64,000 nucleotides of DNA from Blautia sp900556555 (lineage in GTDB: Bacteria; Bacillota; Clostridia; Lachnospirales; Lachnospiraceae). Each line of letters starts with the position of its first letter. Position 1 is the stretch's first letter. Location: NCBI GenBank assembly GCA_964250615.1, contig CAXUGM010000016.1; one strand, given 5' to 3'. Positions 25,866-34,881 of the stretch are shown one piece after another. The notes under the pieces are model-generated. The model searched no databases. It saw only the letters and a program-made list of their open reading frames with translations, and was not told the origin of the DNA. A program made the translations under genes and the position numbers.

Positions 25866-25894
25866 TTGACGGTGTTTTTCCCGGCAATTATAAT
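25866..25894 (+). promoter_or_regulatory. SigA promoter of the HAD-aga-GH31 operon
   Basis: TTGACG (25866-25871), 17 bases, TATAAT (25889-25894), 31 bases before the HAD start. A second AT-rich segment upstream may serve the divergent regulator. Confidence 0.72.
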
Positions 25895-25924
25895 GAAAAT
25901 AAGAGACAACGAAGGGAGAAGCAA

Positions 25925-26716
25925 ATGGAACAGAAATTATTATTTTTTGATATAGACGGTACATTAATCACAGAAGGACCAGGGGTGCTTCCTGAGAGTA
26001 CCAGGCAGGCAATTGCTCTGGCAAAGGAAAAAGGACATTTCCTGTTTGTAAATACAGGAAGAACCTTGAAAAGCCTTCCAAAGAAGATAACAGAGCTGGG
26101 ATTTAGCGGATATGTATGTGGCTGTGGGACAAATATCTTTTTAAATGGTGAAGAACTGTTATGTTCCAGGCTGGACAATGAGCATTGCAGGCGGATAGCA
26201 AAAAAAGTAGGAGAATATCAGGTTCCTGTGTTTTATGAAGCTATGGATGCCATTTATTCAGATTACAGAATGCAGGATCATCCGTGGGTTAGAGCAATAG
26301 AAAAGGCTATGAGTATGCATGCTGCGGACATTAGGGAAATCTTTCAAGATGAGACTAAAGTGTATGAAAAGATGGTTTTGATTTTGGAACCAACAGAGAA
26401 AAATCAGGAATTAAAAGAATATTTGTCCAAATACTTTCAGTGTATTGACCGTGGGCATGACATGTACGAGATGATTCAGAAGGGGTATTCCAAAGCAACG
26501 GGAATCCGGTTTTTGTGTGACTATCTGGGAAAAAGCATTGAAGATTGTTATGTGTTCGGAGATAGTGAAAATGACAGGGCTATGCTGGAAGCTGTTCCAA
26601 ACAGCATTGCCATGGGAAATGCCAAGGAGTCTGTCAAAAGTATCTGTTCTTATGTGACCGCTGATATTGAGGAAGATGGAATTTATAAGGCCATGAAACA
26701 TTTTGGCCTGATTTAA
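25925..26716 (+). CDS. Cof-type HAD-IIB sugar phosphatase
   Basis: A 263-residue HAD hydrolase of subfamily IIB. Motif I is FFDIDGT at the N-terminus (nucleophile Asp), motif II VNTGR, and motif IV GDSENDRAML; the cap has the Cof layout. Such enzymes remove phosphate from small sugar phosphates. The true start is the ATG at 25925 with GGGAG six bases upstream; the open frame to 25745 has no ribosome site. It heads the operon for alpha-galactosidase and GH31 at 25-bp spacing. Confidence 0.87.
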   Translation: MEQKLLFFDIDGTLITEGPGVLPESTRQAIALAKEKGHFLFVNTGRTLKSLPKKITELGFSGYVCGCGTNIFLNGEELLCSRLDNEHCRRIAKKVGEYQVPVFYEAMDAIYSDYRMQDHPWVRAIEKAMSMHAADIREIFQDETKVYEKMVLILEPTEKNQELKEYLSKYFQCIDRGHDMYEMIQKGYSKATGIRFLCDYLGKSIEDCYVFGDSENDRAMLEAVPNSIAMGNAKESVKSICSYVTADIEEDGIYKAMKHFGLI

Positions 26717-26741
26717 AATATAAATCAAGGAGGAAAACGAA

Positions 26742-28922
26742 ATGGGAATTGTATGCAAAAATCATGTGTTTACGCTTCAGACAAAACATTCTGCGTATCA
26801 GATGAAGGAAGAGGGAGGTTTTTTATTCCATAATTATTATGGTCCGGTCATTGGGGATATGGATATGTCTTATCTGGTACGGCCACTGGACCGTGGATTT
26901 TCCGGACAGCCACAGGAGATTATGGATCGTGGATTTTCTCTGGACACAAGACTGCTGGAATATCCTTCTTATGGTACTGGAGACTACAGAGATTACTGTC
27001 TTCATGCAGCATATGGAGATGGAAGCCAGGTAACAGACCTGCGTTTTGTTTCCTATGAAATCAAAGAAGGAAAATATGCCCTGGAAGGGCTGCCTGCCAT
27101 GTATCAGGGAGAGGAAAAGGCAGAGACACTGGAAATCACACTGGAAGATAAGTATAGAAATTTACAGGTTGTGCTGTATTATGGTGTTTTTGAAAACTTG
27201 GATGTGATTACCAGAGCATGTAAAATCGTGAACAAAGGGGAAGACAAGGTGCGTCTTTTAAGAGCGTATTCCATGGCTCTTGATTTTGACCATAAAGATT
27301 TGGATTTCCTTCATTTCTATGGCCGCCATGCCATGGAGCGTAAGATGGAGCGTTCTCCTTTGCAGCATGGATTCCAGGGAGTGGAGAGCAGAAGAGGATA
27401 TTCCAGCCATCAGCAGAATCCATTTGCAGTTTTATGTAAACAAGATGCTACAGAAGAATATGGATGGTGCTATGGTGCATCTTTTGTATATAGCGGAAAC
27501 TTTTCCATTCAGGCAGAGGTTTCCCAGGCAGATACTACACGCCTTACCGTAGGTATCCAGGATACACAGTTTGAATTTCATCTGGAGCCGGGAGAATGTT
27601 TCACAACACCTGAAGTCATTCTTTCCTTCTCAGATAAAGGTCTGGGACAGCTTTCCAGAAACTACCACAAAGCAATCAGGAACAATGTGTGCCGTGGAAA
27701 ATATAAGACAGCCAGACGTCCGGTTCTCATTAACAACTGGGAAGCCACTTATTTTGATTTCACACCAGAGAAACTGGTTGCCATTGCCAAAGATGCCAAA
27801 GAACTGGGAATCGAAATGCTTGTTATGGATGATGGCTGGTTTGGAAAGAGAGACAGTGATTTCAGCGGTCTTGGAGACTGGTTTGTAAATGAAAAGAAAT
27901 TAAAAGGCGGTCTGAAAGATTTAGTGGAAGAAGTTAATAAAACAGGAATGAAATTCGGTATCTGGTTTGAGCCGGAAATGATTTCTGAAGACAGTGATTT
28001 ATACCGGGCACATCCGGACTGGGCACTTACGATTCCTGGGCGTCCTTTCAGCAGAGCGAGACATCAGCTTGTCTTGGACTTTTCAAGAGAAGATGTAAGG
28101 ACTTATATTTTTGAGAGAATGTGCGAAATTTTGGAAAGTGCTAATATCGAATATGTAAAATGGGATGCAAACCGCCATCTTACGGATGTGTGGTCTGCAC
28201 AGCTTCCGGCTGACAGACAGGGAGAGGTTTTCCACAGATATATTCTTGGCCTGTACGATTTCCTGGAAAAACTCACTCAGAGATTTCCTGATATCTTAAT
28301 CGAGGGTTGCAGTGGCGGCGGCGGAAGATTCGACGCAGGAATGATGTACTATCATCCTCAGATATGGTGCAGTGATGATACAGATGCCATAGAAAGACTG
28401 GAGATCCAGTATGGAACATCCTTTGGATACCCTGTTTCTACCGTTGGTTCTCACGTATCCGTGTGCCCAAATCATCAGACAGGCAGAAGCGTATCCATGA
28501 AAACCAGAGGAATCGTGGCAATGGCAGGAACCTTCGGTTATGAGCTGGACATCACCAAACTGTCAGAAGATGACAAGGAGATGGTGAAGGTTCAGGTAGA
28601 AGAATTCAAGAAATACTATGATTTGATTCAGAATGGTGACTATTACCGCCTGACAGATGATGGAAGCAAATCACCTTATGTTGCATGGGAATTTGCGGCA
28701 GCAGATCAGAGCGAGGCTCTCTTAAATGTAGTAGTGTTGAGAGCAAAGGCAAATCCGATGCTTCATACCGTTCAGGTCAAAGGATTAAAACCAGATGCTG
28801 TTTATAGAGTAGAAGGAACAGAAGAAGAATATCTGGGTGCAGCACTGATGAGCGGAGGCTATCCGGTTCCTGTACTGTGGGATGATTACCAGAGTATTCA
28901 GGTGCACTTTGTAGAATGCTGA
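26742..28922 (+). CDS. alpha-galactosidase, GH36 (first copy)
   Basis: A 726-residue enzyme of family GH36, which removes terminal alpha-1,6-galactose from melibiose, raffinose and stachyose with retention. The layout is an N-terminal beta-sandwich (about 1-325), a TIM barrel (about 330-650) and a C-terminal beta domain. The nucleophile is Asp475 in YVKWDANR, the acid/base about Asp545 in CSDDTDA, and the barrel has WFEPEMIS. No signal peptide, so it acts in the cytoplasm on imported sugars. It lies between a HAD gene and a GH31 gene in one operon. Confidence 0.95.
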   Translation: MGIVCKNHVFTLQTKHSAYQMKEEGGFLFHNYYGPVIGDMDMSYLVRPLDRGFSGQPQEIMDRGFSLDTRLLEYPSYGTGDYRDYCLHAAYGDGSQVTDLRFVSYEIKEGKYALEGLPAMYQGEEKAETLEITLEDKYRNLQVVLYYGVFENLDVITRACKIVNKGEDKVRLLRAYSMALDFDHKDLDFLHFYGRHAMERKMERSPLQHGFQGVESRRGYSSHQQNPFAVLCKQDATEEYGWCYGASFVYSGNFSIQAEVSQADTTRLTVGIQDTQFEFHLEPGECFTTPEVILSFSDKGLGQLSRNYHKAIRNNVCRGKYKTARRPVLINNWEATYFDFTPEKLVAIAKDAKELGIEMLVMDDGWFGKRDSDFSGLGDWFVNEKKLKGGLKDLVEEVNKTGMKFGIWFEPEMISEDSDLYRAHPDWALTIPGRPFSRARHQLVLDFSREDVRTYIFERMCEILESANIEYVKWDANRHLTDVWSAQLPADRQGEVFHRYILGLYDFLEKLTQRFPDILIEGCSGGGGRFDAGMMYYHPQIWCSDDTDAIERLEIQYGTSFGYPVSTVGSHVSVCPNHQTGRSVSMKTRGIVAMAGTFGYELDITKLSEDDKEMVKVQVEEFKKYYDLIQNGDYYRLTDDGSKSPYVAWEFAAADQSEALLNVVVLRAKANPMLHTVQVKGLKPDAVYRVEGTEEEYLGAALMSGGYPVPVLWDDYQSIQVHFVEC

Positions 28923-28946
28923 TGCTGTAAAAGCAGGGAGAAAAAC

Positions 28947-30461
28947 ATGGAATTTCAAATGTTAGACCAGGAATTTTGGTATGGCGGTGCGGTCTATGAA
29001 GGCTACAGGCAGCCAGTGGGAATGAAAGATTGTGTGGAGTGGGATTTTCGTGAGAATCCCACTGCCAATCAGTTAATGCCGCTTTTTCTGTCCAGTAAGG
29101 GCAGATATCTGTGGAGTGAAGAGGGATTTTTGATTCGTTTTCACGAAGGAAAAGTGACGGTGGAAGGAAATAGTAAAATTGAACTTCAGGAAGGATTTCA
29201 GAATCTGAGAGGTGCTTATCTGGCAGCTATGAAGGCACATTTTCCGTTTCATGAGATTCGTCTTTCCAACCGGTTTTTTGAGGCTCCGGTATATAATACC
29301 TGGATTGAACTGACTTTTTATCAGGCACAGGACAAGGTGCTTGAGTATGCCAGAGGCATTCTTGAGCATGGCCTGGAGCCGGGGATTTTAATGATTGACG
29401 ATGGCTGGTCTCCTTATTATGGAAAGTGGGAATTTAGAAGAGATAATTTTCCAGATCCAGAAGCTATGTTAAGAGAACTTCATGATATGGGATTTCAGGT
29501 TATGCTGTGGATCTGTCCTTTTATCACACCAGATACTCTGGAGTACAGAGAGACCAGGGACAAAGGGTTTCTCATCCGGACACCCGAAGGAAAGCCGAGA
29601 ATCCTGGAATGGTGGAACGGTTATTCCGCAGGTCTGGATTTGACAAATCCTGAGGCGATGTCATGGCTGAAAAAGCAGATGGATAAACTCCAGGAAATGG
29701 GTGTGGATGGCTTTAAGTTTGATGCAGGAGACCCCTGTTATTATACAGCGGGAGATTTGATGCAGGAAGATGTAACCACAAATGAACTGTCCAGATTATG
29801 GGCGGCTTTTGGAGAGCAGTATGAACTTAATGAGCTGCGTGTCTGCTTTAAAACAGGTGGATATTCTCTGATGCAGAGGCTTTGTGATAAACATCATTCT
29901 TGGGAAGAGAATGGTGTAGGCGGACTGATTCCCGGTACGTTGATTCAGGGACTTACAGGACATCCCTTTGGAAGCCCGGATATGATTGGCGGAGGGGAGT
30001 ATCTGAGCTTCTTGGAAGATTATGAGGAGAAGTTCGAACCGGAATTATTTGTAAGATACTGTGAAATTGCGGCATTGATGCCAGTGATGCAGTTCTCCGC
30101 AGCACCTTGGCGCCTTCTTAATCAGGAGGATTATCAGAGAGTTTTAAGAGCCATGGAAGTGCGGAAACAATATCTGCCCCAGATTCTGGAAGCTGTGGAT
30201 TGTGCCAGAAAGACAGGAGAATCCATTGTACGCCATATGGAATATGTATTTCCCGGACAGGGCATGGAGTGTCTTATGGATCAGTTTATGATTGGGGATA
30301 AACTGTTAGCAGCACCGGTTGATAAAAAAGGCGTGACACAGCGGAAAGTAAGGCTTCCAAAAGGAATGTGGAAACTGGGAGACAGGGTAATAGACAGCAA
30401 AGGCGAAGATATTCTGCTGGAGCAGAAGGATGGACCGCTGGTGTTAGAAAGATGTAAGTAA
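28947..30461 (+). CDS. glycoside hydrolase family 31, possible alpha-galactosidase
   Basis: A 504-residue GH31 enzyme. The nucleophile is Asp259 in GFKFDAGD and the acid/base Asp345 in GSPDMIGGG; LMIDDGWSPYYG and SAGLDLTNP are further marks. It is short (usual GH31 600-900) and looks like the MYORG/PsGal31-type branch, in which some members are alpha-galactosidases (memory, not tested). Other GH31 enzymes act on alpha-glucosides, xylosides or sulfoquinovosides. No signal peptide. AGGGAG lies six bases before the ATG, 25 bases after the GH36 gene. Confidence 0.88.
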   Translation: MEFQMLDQEFWYGGAVYEGYRQPVGMKDCVEWDFRENPTANQLMPLFLSSKGRYLWSEEGFLIRFHEGKVTVEGNSKIELQEGFQNLRGAYLAAMKAHFPFHEIRLSNRFFEAPVYNTWIELTFYQAQDKVLEYARGILEHGLEPGILMIDDGWSPYYGKWEFRRDNFPDPEAMLRELHDMGFQVMLWICPFITPDTLEYRETRDKGFLIRTPEGKPRILEWWNGYSAGLDLTNPEAMSWLKKQMDKLQEMGVDGFKFDAGDPCYYTAGDLMQEDVTTNELSRLWAAFGEQYELNELRVCFKTGGYSLMQRLCDKHHSWEENGVGGLIPGTLIQGLTGHPFGSPDMIGGGEYLSFLEDYEEKFEPELFVRYCEIAALMPVMQFSAAPWRLLNQEDYQRVLRAMEVRKQYLPQILEAVDCARKTGESIVRHMEYVFPGQGMECLMDQFMIGDKLLAAPVDKKGVTQRKVRLPKGMWKLGDRVIDSKGEDILLEQKDGPLVLERCK

Positions 30462-30505
30462 AGGAAGTTCAATTATGTAAACTGACAGCAATGTCAAAAT
30501 GTAAC

Positions 30506-30556
30506 AAAAAAGATTCAAAAACTGTACGCATAGGTCGCAGTTTCTGAATCTTTTTT
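30506..30556. terminator. bidirectional terminator after GH31 and yesL
   Basis: A 19-base stem with one mismatch (30506-30524 with 30538-30556), with A-run and T-run ends, between convergent genes. Confidence 0.92.
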
Positions 30557-30559
30557 CTG

Positions 30560-31192
30560 TTAGGCATCTTCTTTTTCTAAAAAAGGTTTAAACATCCGGT
30601 AAAGCAGCAAGGAGTTTACATAAGCTGTCAGTCCAAATCCAAAGAAAAACCAGCAGCAGGCATACAGAGGCATGAGTTTTATATCCCTGTAAGTCATAAA
30701 CATTGGCAGTATGGTTATCACAGCAATAGCCAGGGTAGAAGGAAAATGTAAAAAGGCAAATACATAGGCATTTTTCAACAGATTCACCGTAGTATTGGCA
30801 AAAGCTGCGATCACAGGAAAAATATAAAGTGCCAGGATGATGACCAGCCCTGCAATTCCGAGAGATACATAAAACAAAGGTTTACTCACAACAGATGCAG
30901 TATTCTGGAGAAACCGGATATTCAGGAATAAGATAAAACCAACAGCCAGAAGACCTAGCCACACAATAAGAGACTGGCGGAAATTCTCTTTAAATGCCCG
31001 GAAAAAAGTTTTCGTTGTTCCGTTGTTGTTCCCTTTTACTGTGCGGAGCATGCAGTGGTAGAGAGCGGTAAGTGCAGGGCCTATGGTGATAATAGGGATG
31101 CAGCATAAAAGAAAAAGTAGATTTGCTACGATGATGTCGCCCAGTTTATTAAGAAATATATGAATAACATTGTCTTCATTTAACAGATTCAT
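30560..31192 (-). CDS. yesL: YesL family (DUF624) membrane protein
   Basis: A 210-residue protein with about five membrane helices and the YesL marks GDIIVANLLFLLCCIPIITIGPALTALY near the N-terminus. YesL genes recur next to carbohydrate ABC transporters in Firmicutes; the function is unknown. It is divergent from the sugar-binding protein gene, with a 449-bp shared region, so it may be co-controlled. Confidence 0.85.
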   Translation of the reverse strand: MNLLNEDNVIHIFLNKLGDIIVANLLFLLCCIPIITIGPALTALYHCMLRTVKGNNNGTTKTFFRAFKENFRQSLIVWLGLLAVGFILFLNIRFLQNTASVVSKPLFYVSLGIAGLVIILALYIFPVIAAFANTTVNLLKNAYVFAFLHFPSTLAIAVITILPMFMTYRDIKLMPLYACCWFFFGFGLTAYVNSLLLYRMFKPFLEKEDA

Positions 31193-31331
31193 AGAGCAGT
31201 CCTCCTAGTTTATACCAAATATCTAAAATCTATCAGGTATTCTAGCATTATTTTTTCAGGAATGCAAAGGGATTTCGTTTCATGAATATGCAAAAAAGTG
31301 TGATGTTGTAGAAATATGGAAAAATGTAGGG

Positions 31332-31497
31332 ATAAAATATGTAAAAAAAGTATTATTATAAACATATAAAAACATAATGGTGCTTGTGATTAAACAGGAT
31401 AAAATACCTAAAAAAGAAAAATAAAAAGAAAAAAGAAGAATTTTGTATGGGCAAAATATGTGAAAGCGATAAGAAATAAATGATAAAATATGTAAAA
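31332..31497. repeat. 16-base direct repeat pair, 150 bp apart
   Basis: GATAAAATATGTAAAA occurs at 31332-31347 and 31482-31497. A weaker copy, AAAATATGTGAAA, lies at 31453. Repeats of this size in an AT-rich gap may bind a regulator. Confidence 0.55.
31461..31474 (+). promoter_or_regulatory. cre-like catabolite repression site
   Basis: TGAAAGCGATAAGA matches 13 of 14 positions of the CcpA consensus TGWAANCGNTNWCA, about 90 bp upstream of the -10 site. Confidence 0.5.
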
Positions 31498-31509
31498 TGC
31501 ACAAAAAGC

Positions 31510-31558
31510 AACATTATTCCATATATTAAAAACATATAGCCATTTAACATTATTCCAT
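31510..31558. promoter_or_regulatory. 13-base direct repeats, probable activator sites
   Basis: AACATTATTCCAT occurs exactly at 31510-31522 and 31546-31558, 36 bp apart. The second copy overlaps the -35 element, as an activator site should. The AraC regulator at 37139 is the best candidate to bind it. Confidence 0.6.
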
Positions 31559-31571
31559 GTGCAAGTATAAT
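31544..31571 (+). promoter_or_regulatory. SigA-like promoter of the sugar ABC operon
   Basis: TTAACA (31544-31549), 16 bases, TATAAT (31566-31571), 70 bases before the start. Confidence 0.62.
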
Positions 31572-31641
31572 AAATGCATCAGTCAGGGAGAGAGAAAATA
31601 GGTTAAACTGACGAAACATTTTATTAAAGGAGGAAAAAGGT

Positions 31642-32949
31642 ATGAAGTTTAAGAAAGTGATGGCACTGGCATTAGCAAGTACAATGGTATTCTCTATGGC
31701 AGCTTGTGGCGGAAGCAAGGACGACGGTGGTTCTTCCGATGCAGGAGACAGCAAAAAAGAAGAGAAATCTGAGGGCGGCGATACACTCTCTATTTCTATC
31801 TGGGATACCAACCAGGAGCCTGGAATCAATGAGATTCTTGCAGACTTTACAAAAGAGACAGGAATCAAGACAAAACTTACAGTAGTAAAATGGGACGAAT
31901 ATTGGACAATGTTAGAGGCTGGTGCACAGGGCGGTTCTCTTCCAGATGTATTCTGGATGCATTCAAATGAAAGCCAGAGATATATGTCCAACGATATGCT
32001 GTTAGACTTAACAGACAAAATCGCAGACAGTGATTTGATCGATCCTGCAAATTATCCAGAAGATATCTGGGGGCTGTACACATATGATGAGAAATATTAT
32101 GCAGTTCCAAAAGATGTGGATACCATTGCTCTTTGGTACAATAAAGCAATGTTTGACGAAGCAGGACTTGCTTATCCTACAGCAGACTGGACATGGGATG
32201 ATGTGACAGAAGCTGCTAAGAAACTGACAAAAGAAGATGGAAGCCAGTATGGACTTGCAGTGAGAAACGATAATAACCAGGCTGGTTATTACAACCTGAT
32301 TTATGATAACGGCGGATATATCATTAATGAAGATAAGACAAAATCCGGATGGGATGATCCAAAAACAATCGAAGCTATGGAAGTTCTGGAAGGATGGATT
32401 AAAGATGGTGTGATGCCTCCAATCGAAACTATGTCTGAAAACGGCGAAGATGTACTCTTCCAGTCTGGTAAAGCTGCTATGGTTCTTCAGGGATCCTGGA
32501 TGTTAGCTGCTTACAGAGATAATGAATATACAGCAGAAAATTGTGATGTAGTAGAACTTCCAAAGAGTGCAACAACCGGAAGAAGAGTTTCTGTATATAA
32601 TGGACTTGGATGGGCAGCATCTGCTAATGGAAAAAATACAGAAAATGCTTGGAAACTTATCGAATACTTAGGCTCAGAAAAAGCTCAGAAAAAACAGGCT
32701 GAACTTGGCGTTACAATGTCTGCATACAAAGGAACATCTGATGCATGGGCAAAATCAGCTGAGTTCAATCTTCAGGCTTACCTGAACATGATGGATGATA
32801 TGGAAATCAGACCATATTCCAAAACTACTGTTACATGGGAAAATGAAGATAATGAAATCTTAAAGAGTGTTTACATGGGCGAAAAGAGCATGGCTGATGC
32901 ATGTAAGGAAATGGCTGACCAGATGAATGAAAAACTGGCAGAAGAATAA
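31642..32949 (+). CDS. sugar ABC transporter substrate-binding lipoprotein
   Basis: A 435-residue family 1 extracellular solute-binding protein. The lipobox SMAAC gives lipid Cys22, and a Gly/Ser/Asp-rich linker follows. The mature part has DVFWMHS, AVPKDVDTIALWYNKAMFDEAG and GLGWAASANGKNTENAWKLIEYL, typical of raffinose/maltodextrin-type binders (RafE/MsmE class). It delivers the sugar to the two permeases downstream. AAGGAGG precedes the ATG. Context points to alpha-galactosides; ligand is inferred. Confidence 0.92.
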   Translation: MKFKKVMALALASTMVFSMAACGGSKDDGGSSDAGDSKKEEKSEGGDTLSISIWDTNQEPGINEILADFTKETGIKTKLTVVKWDEYWTMLEAGAQGGSLPDVFWMHSNESQRYMSNDMLLDLTDKIADSDLIDPANYPEDIWGLYTYDEKYYAVPKDVDTIALWYNKAMFDEAGLAYPTADWTWDDVTEAAKKLTKEDGSQYGLAVRNDNNQAGYYNLIYDNGGYIINEDKTKSGWDDPKTIEAMEVLEGWIKDGVMPPIETMSENGEDVLFQSGKAAMVLQGSWMLAAYRDNEYTAENCDVVELPKSATTGRRVSVYNGLGWAASANGKNTENAWKLIEYLGSEKAQKKQAELGVTMSAYKGTSDAWAKSAEFNLQAYLNMMDDMEIRPYSKTTVTWENEDNEILKSVYMGEKSMADACKEMADQMNEKLAEE

Positions 32950-33000
32950 GAAGCAGATTTTGTAAGAAAGAGGTTACTTTCTAGAATAGAAAGGACAGCA

Positions 33001-33022
33001 GGCAGATTCGAAAGAATCTGCC
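33001..33022 (+). other. GNRA-type hairpin between binding-protein and permease genes
   Basis: GGCAGATTC-GAAA-GAATCTGCC is a perfect 9-bp stem with a GAAA tetraloop and no T-run after it. Such stems often protect the mRNA 3' end of a binding-protein gene and partly stop transcription, lowering permease output. Confidence 0.7.
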
Positions 33023-33047
33023 TGTGTTGAAAAAAGGAGTGATTCGA

Positions 33048-33947
33048 TTGGCAAAAAGCGGCAAACCTGCTCGCACCAGCAGAGAAAAAAGTGAATTTAT
33101 GTGGGGCTGGCTGTTTATTCTTCCCACTGTTATTGGATTGATTGTTTTGAACATTATTCCTATCTTCCAGACCATCTACCAGAGTTTCTTTAAAACAGGA
33201 GATTTTGGAAGAGGAAATATTTTCGTAGGCGTAGAAAATTATGTGAAAGTTTTCGGTGATTCCGAAGTATGGCAGTCACTGATCAACACATTCAAATATG
33301 CAATTGTGGAAGTGCCATTCTCTATTGCCATTGCATTAGTTCTGGCAGTGCTTCTGAACAGAAAGATGAAAGGGCGCTCTGCATACAGAACCATTATTTT
33401 CCTTCCTATGGTAGCAGCTCCGGCAGCTGTTGCTATGGTTTGGAGATGGTTATTCAATTCAGATTTTGGTCTTTTGAACAATGTGTTCAACTTACATGTA
33501 AAATGGGTATCAGATCCCAAGATTGCAGTATATTCTATTGCTGTAATTGGTGTCTGGTCGATTCTTGGTTATAACATGGTACTGTTCCTGTCTGGCTTGC
33601 AGGAGATTCCTCACGATTATTATGAGGCAGCACAGATTGACGGGGCAACAGGAGTGAAAGCTTTCTTCCATATTACGATACCGCTCCTTTCACCTACCAT
33701 CTTCTTTGTGTTAGTAACACGTGTCATCGGTTCTCTTCAGGTGTTTGATTTGATGTACATGGTAATGGATAAATCTAACCCTGCTCTTGAGAAAACACAG
33801 TCACTGGTATATCTGTTCTATAAATATGCATTTATTAACAAGAACATGGGTTACGGCTCTGCCATTGTAGTGCTTCTGCTTGTAATCACCATGATTATTA
33901 CAGTGTTCCAGATGATTGGACAGAAAAAATGGGTATTCTACAACTAA
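33048..33947 (+). CDS. sugar ABC transporter permease (first)
   Basis: A 299-residue MalF/UgpA-type permease with six membrane helices and the ATPase-contact loop EAAQIDGATGVKAFFHITIPLLSP. I take the TTG at 33048 as start because AGGAG lies eight bases before it; the GTG at 33024 is upstream of that site. It pairs with the next permease and the binding protein. No ATPase gene is in the window, so a shared MsmK/UgpC-type ATPase is expected elsewhere. Confidence 0.9.
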   Translation: MAKSGKPARTSREKSEFMWGWLFILPTVIGLIVLNIIPIFQTIYQSFFKTGDFGRGNIFVGVENYVKVFGDSEVWQSLINTFKYAIVEVPFSIAIALVLAVLLNRKMKGRSAYRTIIFLPMVAAPAAVAMVWRWLFNSDFGLLNNVFNLHVKWVSDPKIAVYSIAVIGVWSILGYNMVLFLSGLQEIPHDYYEAAQIDGATGVKAFFHITIPLLSPTIFFVLVTRVIGSLQVFDLMYMVMDKSNPALEKTQSLVYLFYKYAFINKNMGYGSAIVVLLLVITMIITVFQMIGQKKWVFYN

Positions 33948-33962
33948 GGGGGAGGGAACAAA

Positions 33963-34802
33963 ATGGATAGTATGGAAAGAAAACAAAAACTTGTTAAGAT
34001 TTTAATACATATTATATTGATACTTGTATCAATCACGATGCTGGTTCCATTCCTCTGGATGATTCTGACTGCGTTTAAGACTGTTACAGAAGCAACCTCT
34101 GTAGACCCGTTTGTAATTTTCCCTAAGGAATGGCGGTTCGATGCTTTTAAGGCAGTTATGAAAAACATGAACTTCCTGGTGCTGTATAAAAACACACTGC
34201 TGTTAATTTTCTTCCGTGTGGTATGTGCAGTGCTTACTGCGACCATGGCTGGATATGCATTCGGTCGTTTGCACTTTAAAGGAAGAGATTTATGCTTTTC
34301 ACTGGTACTGTTTCAGATGATGGTTCCAGTACAGATTTTCATTATTCCACAGTATTTAATGGTAAGTAAGATGGGTATGTTAAATACCATGTTTGCCCTG
34401 GTGTTCCCAGGTATGGTAACGGCCTTTGGTACATTCCTGCTCAGACAGGGATATATGGGGCTTCCAAATGATCTGGAAGAAGCAGCAAGACTGGATGGAT
34501 GTAATATCGGACAGACGTTCCTGTTTATTATGGCACCGCTTACCAGATCCAGCATGGTAGCACTTGGAATTTTCACAGCAGTATTTGCATTTAAAGACCT
34601 GATGTGGCCAATGATTGTAAATACAGATAAAGATATGCTGGTACTCTCCTCCGCATTAGCAAAAATGCAGGGACAGTACACAGCAAAATTCCCGGAATTA
34701 ATGGCAGCATCTCTCATTGCCTGTATTCCAATGATCGTGATTTATATGATTTTCCAGAAACAGTTTATCGAAGGTATTGCAACATCTGGTGGTAAATTAT
34801 AA
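33963..34802 (+). CDS. sugar ABC transporter permease (second)
   Basis: A 279-residue MalG/UgpE-type permease with six helices and the loop EEAARLDGCNIGQTFLFIMAPL, then SMVALGIFTAVFAF. GGGGGAGGG lies six bases before the ATG, 15 bases after the first permease. It completes the binding protein-permease-permease set of the CUT1 family. Confidence 0.92.
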   Translation: MDSMERKQKLVKILIHIILILVSITMLVPFLWMILTAFKTVTEATSVDPFVIFPKEWRFDAFKAVMKNMNFLVLYKNTLLLIFFRVVCAVLTATMAGYAFGRLHFKGRDLCFSLVLFQMMVPVQIFIIPQYLMVSKMGMLNTMFALVFPGMVTAFGTFLLRQGYMGLPNDLEEAARLDGCNIGQTFLFIMAPLTRSSMVALGIFTAVFAFKDLMWPMIVNTDKDMLVLSSALAKMQGQYTAKFPELMAASLIACIPMIVIYMIFQKQFIEGIATSGGKL

Positions 34803-34829
34803 GAGGGTGGAGTCTCTATATGAAAGACA

Positions 34830-34858
34830 AAAGGGCAGCCCTGTGGCTGTCCTTTTTC
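34830..34858 (+). terminator. terminator of the sugar ABC operon
   Basis: AAAGGGCAGCC-CTGT-GGCTGTCCTTT (one mismatch) with T-run. The second GH36 gene starts 24 bases after it and may be reached by read-through. Confidence 0.82.
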
Positions 34859-34881
34859 TGTAAAAAATTTGGAGGTGTTTT

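Larger units (their letters stand above)
31193..31641. promoter_or_regulatory. AT-rich divergent regulatory region of the sugar ABC operon
   Basis: A 449-bp gap with no gene. It holds a 16-base direct repeat (31332 and 31482), a cre-like site (31461-31474), a pair of 13-base direct repeats (31510 and 31546) and a SigA-like promoter (31544-31571). It is very rich in A and T. It serves the yesL and sugar-binding protein genes. Confidence 0.7.

Noticed and set aside
31356..32018. 220-codon minus-strand frame opposite the sugar-binding protein
   Set aside because: It covers the signal peptide region and AT-rich promoter on the wrong strand, with no motif or ribosome site.
33024..33047. GTG start for the first permease
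   Set aside because: It lies upstream of the AGGAG that best fits the TTG at 33048, and would add eight residues not typical of the family.
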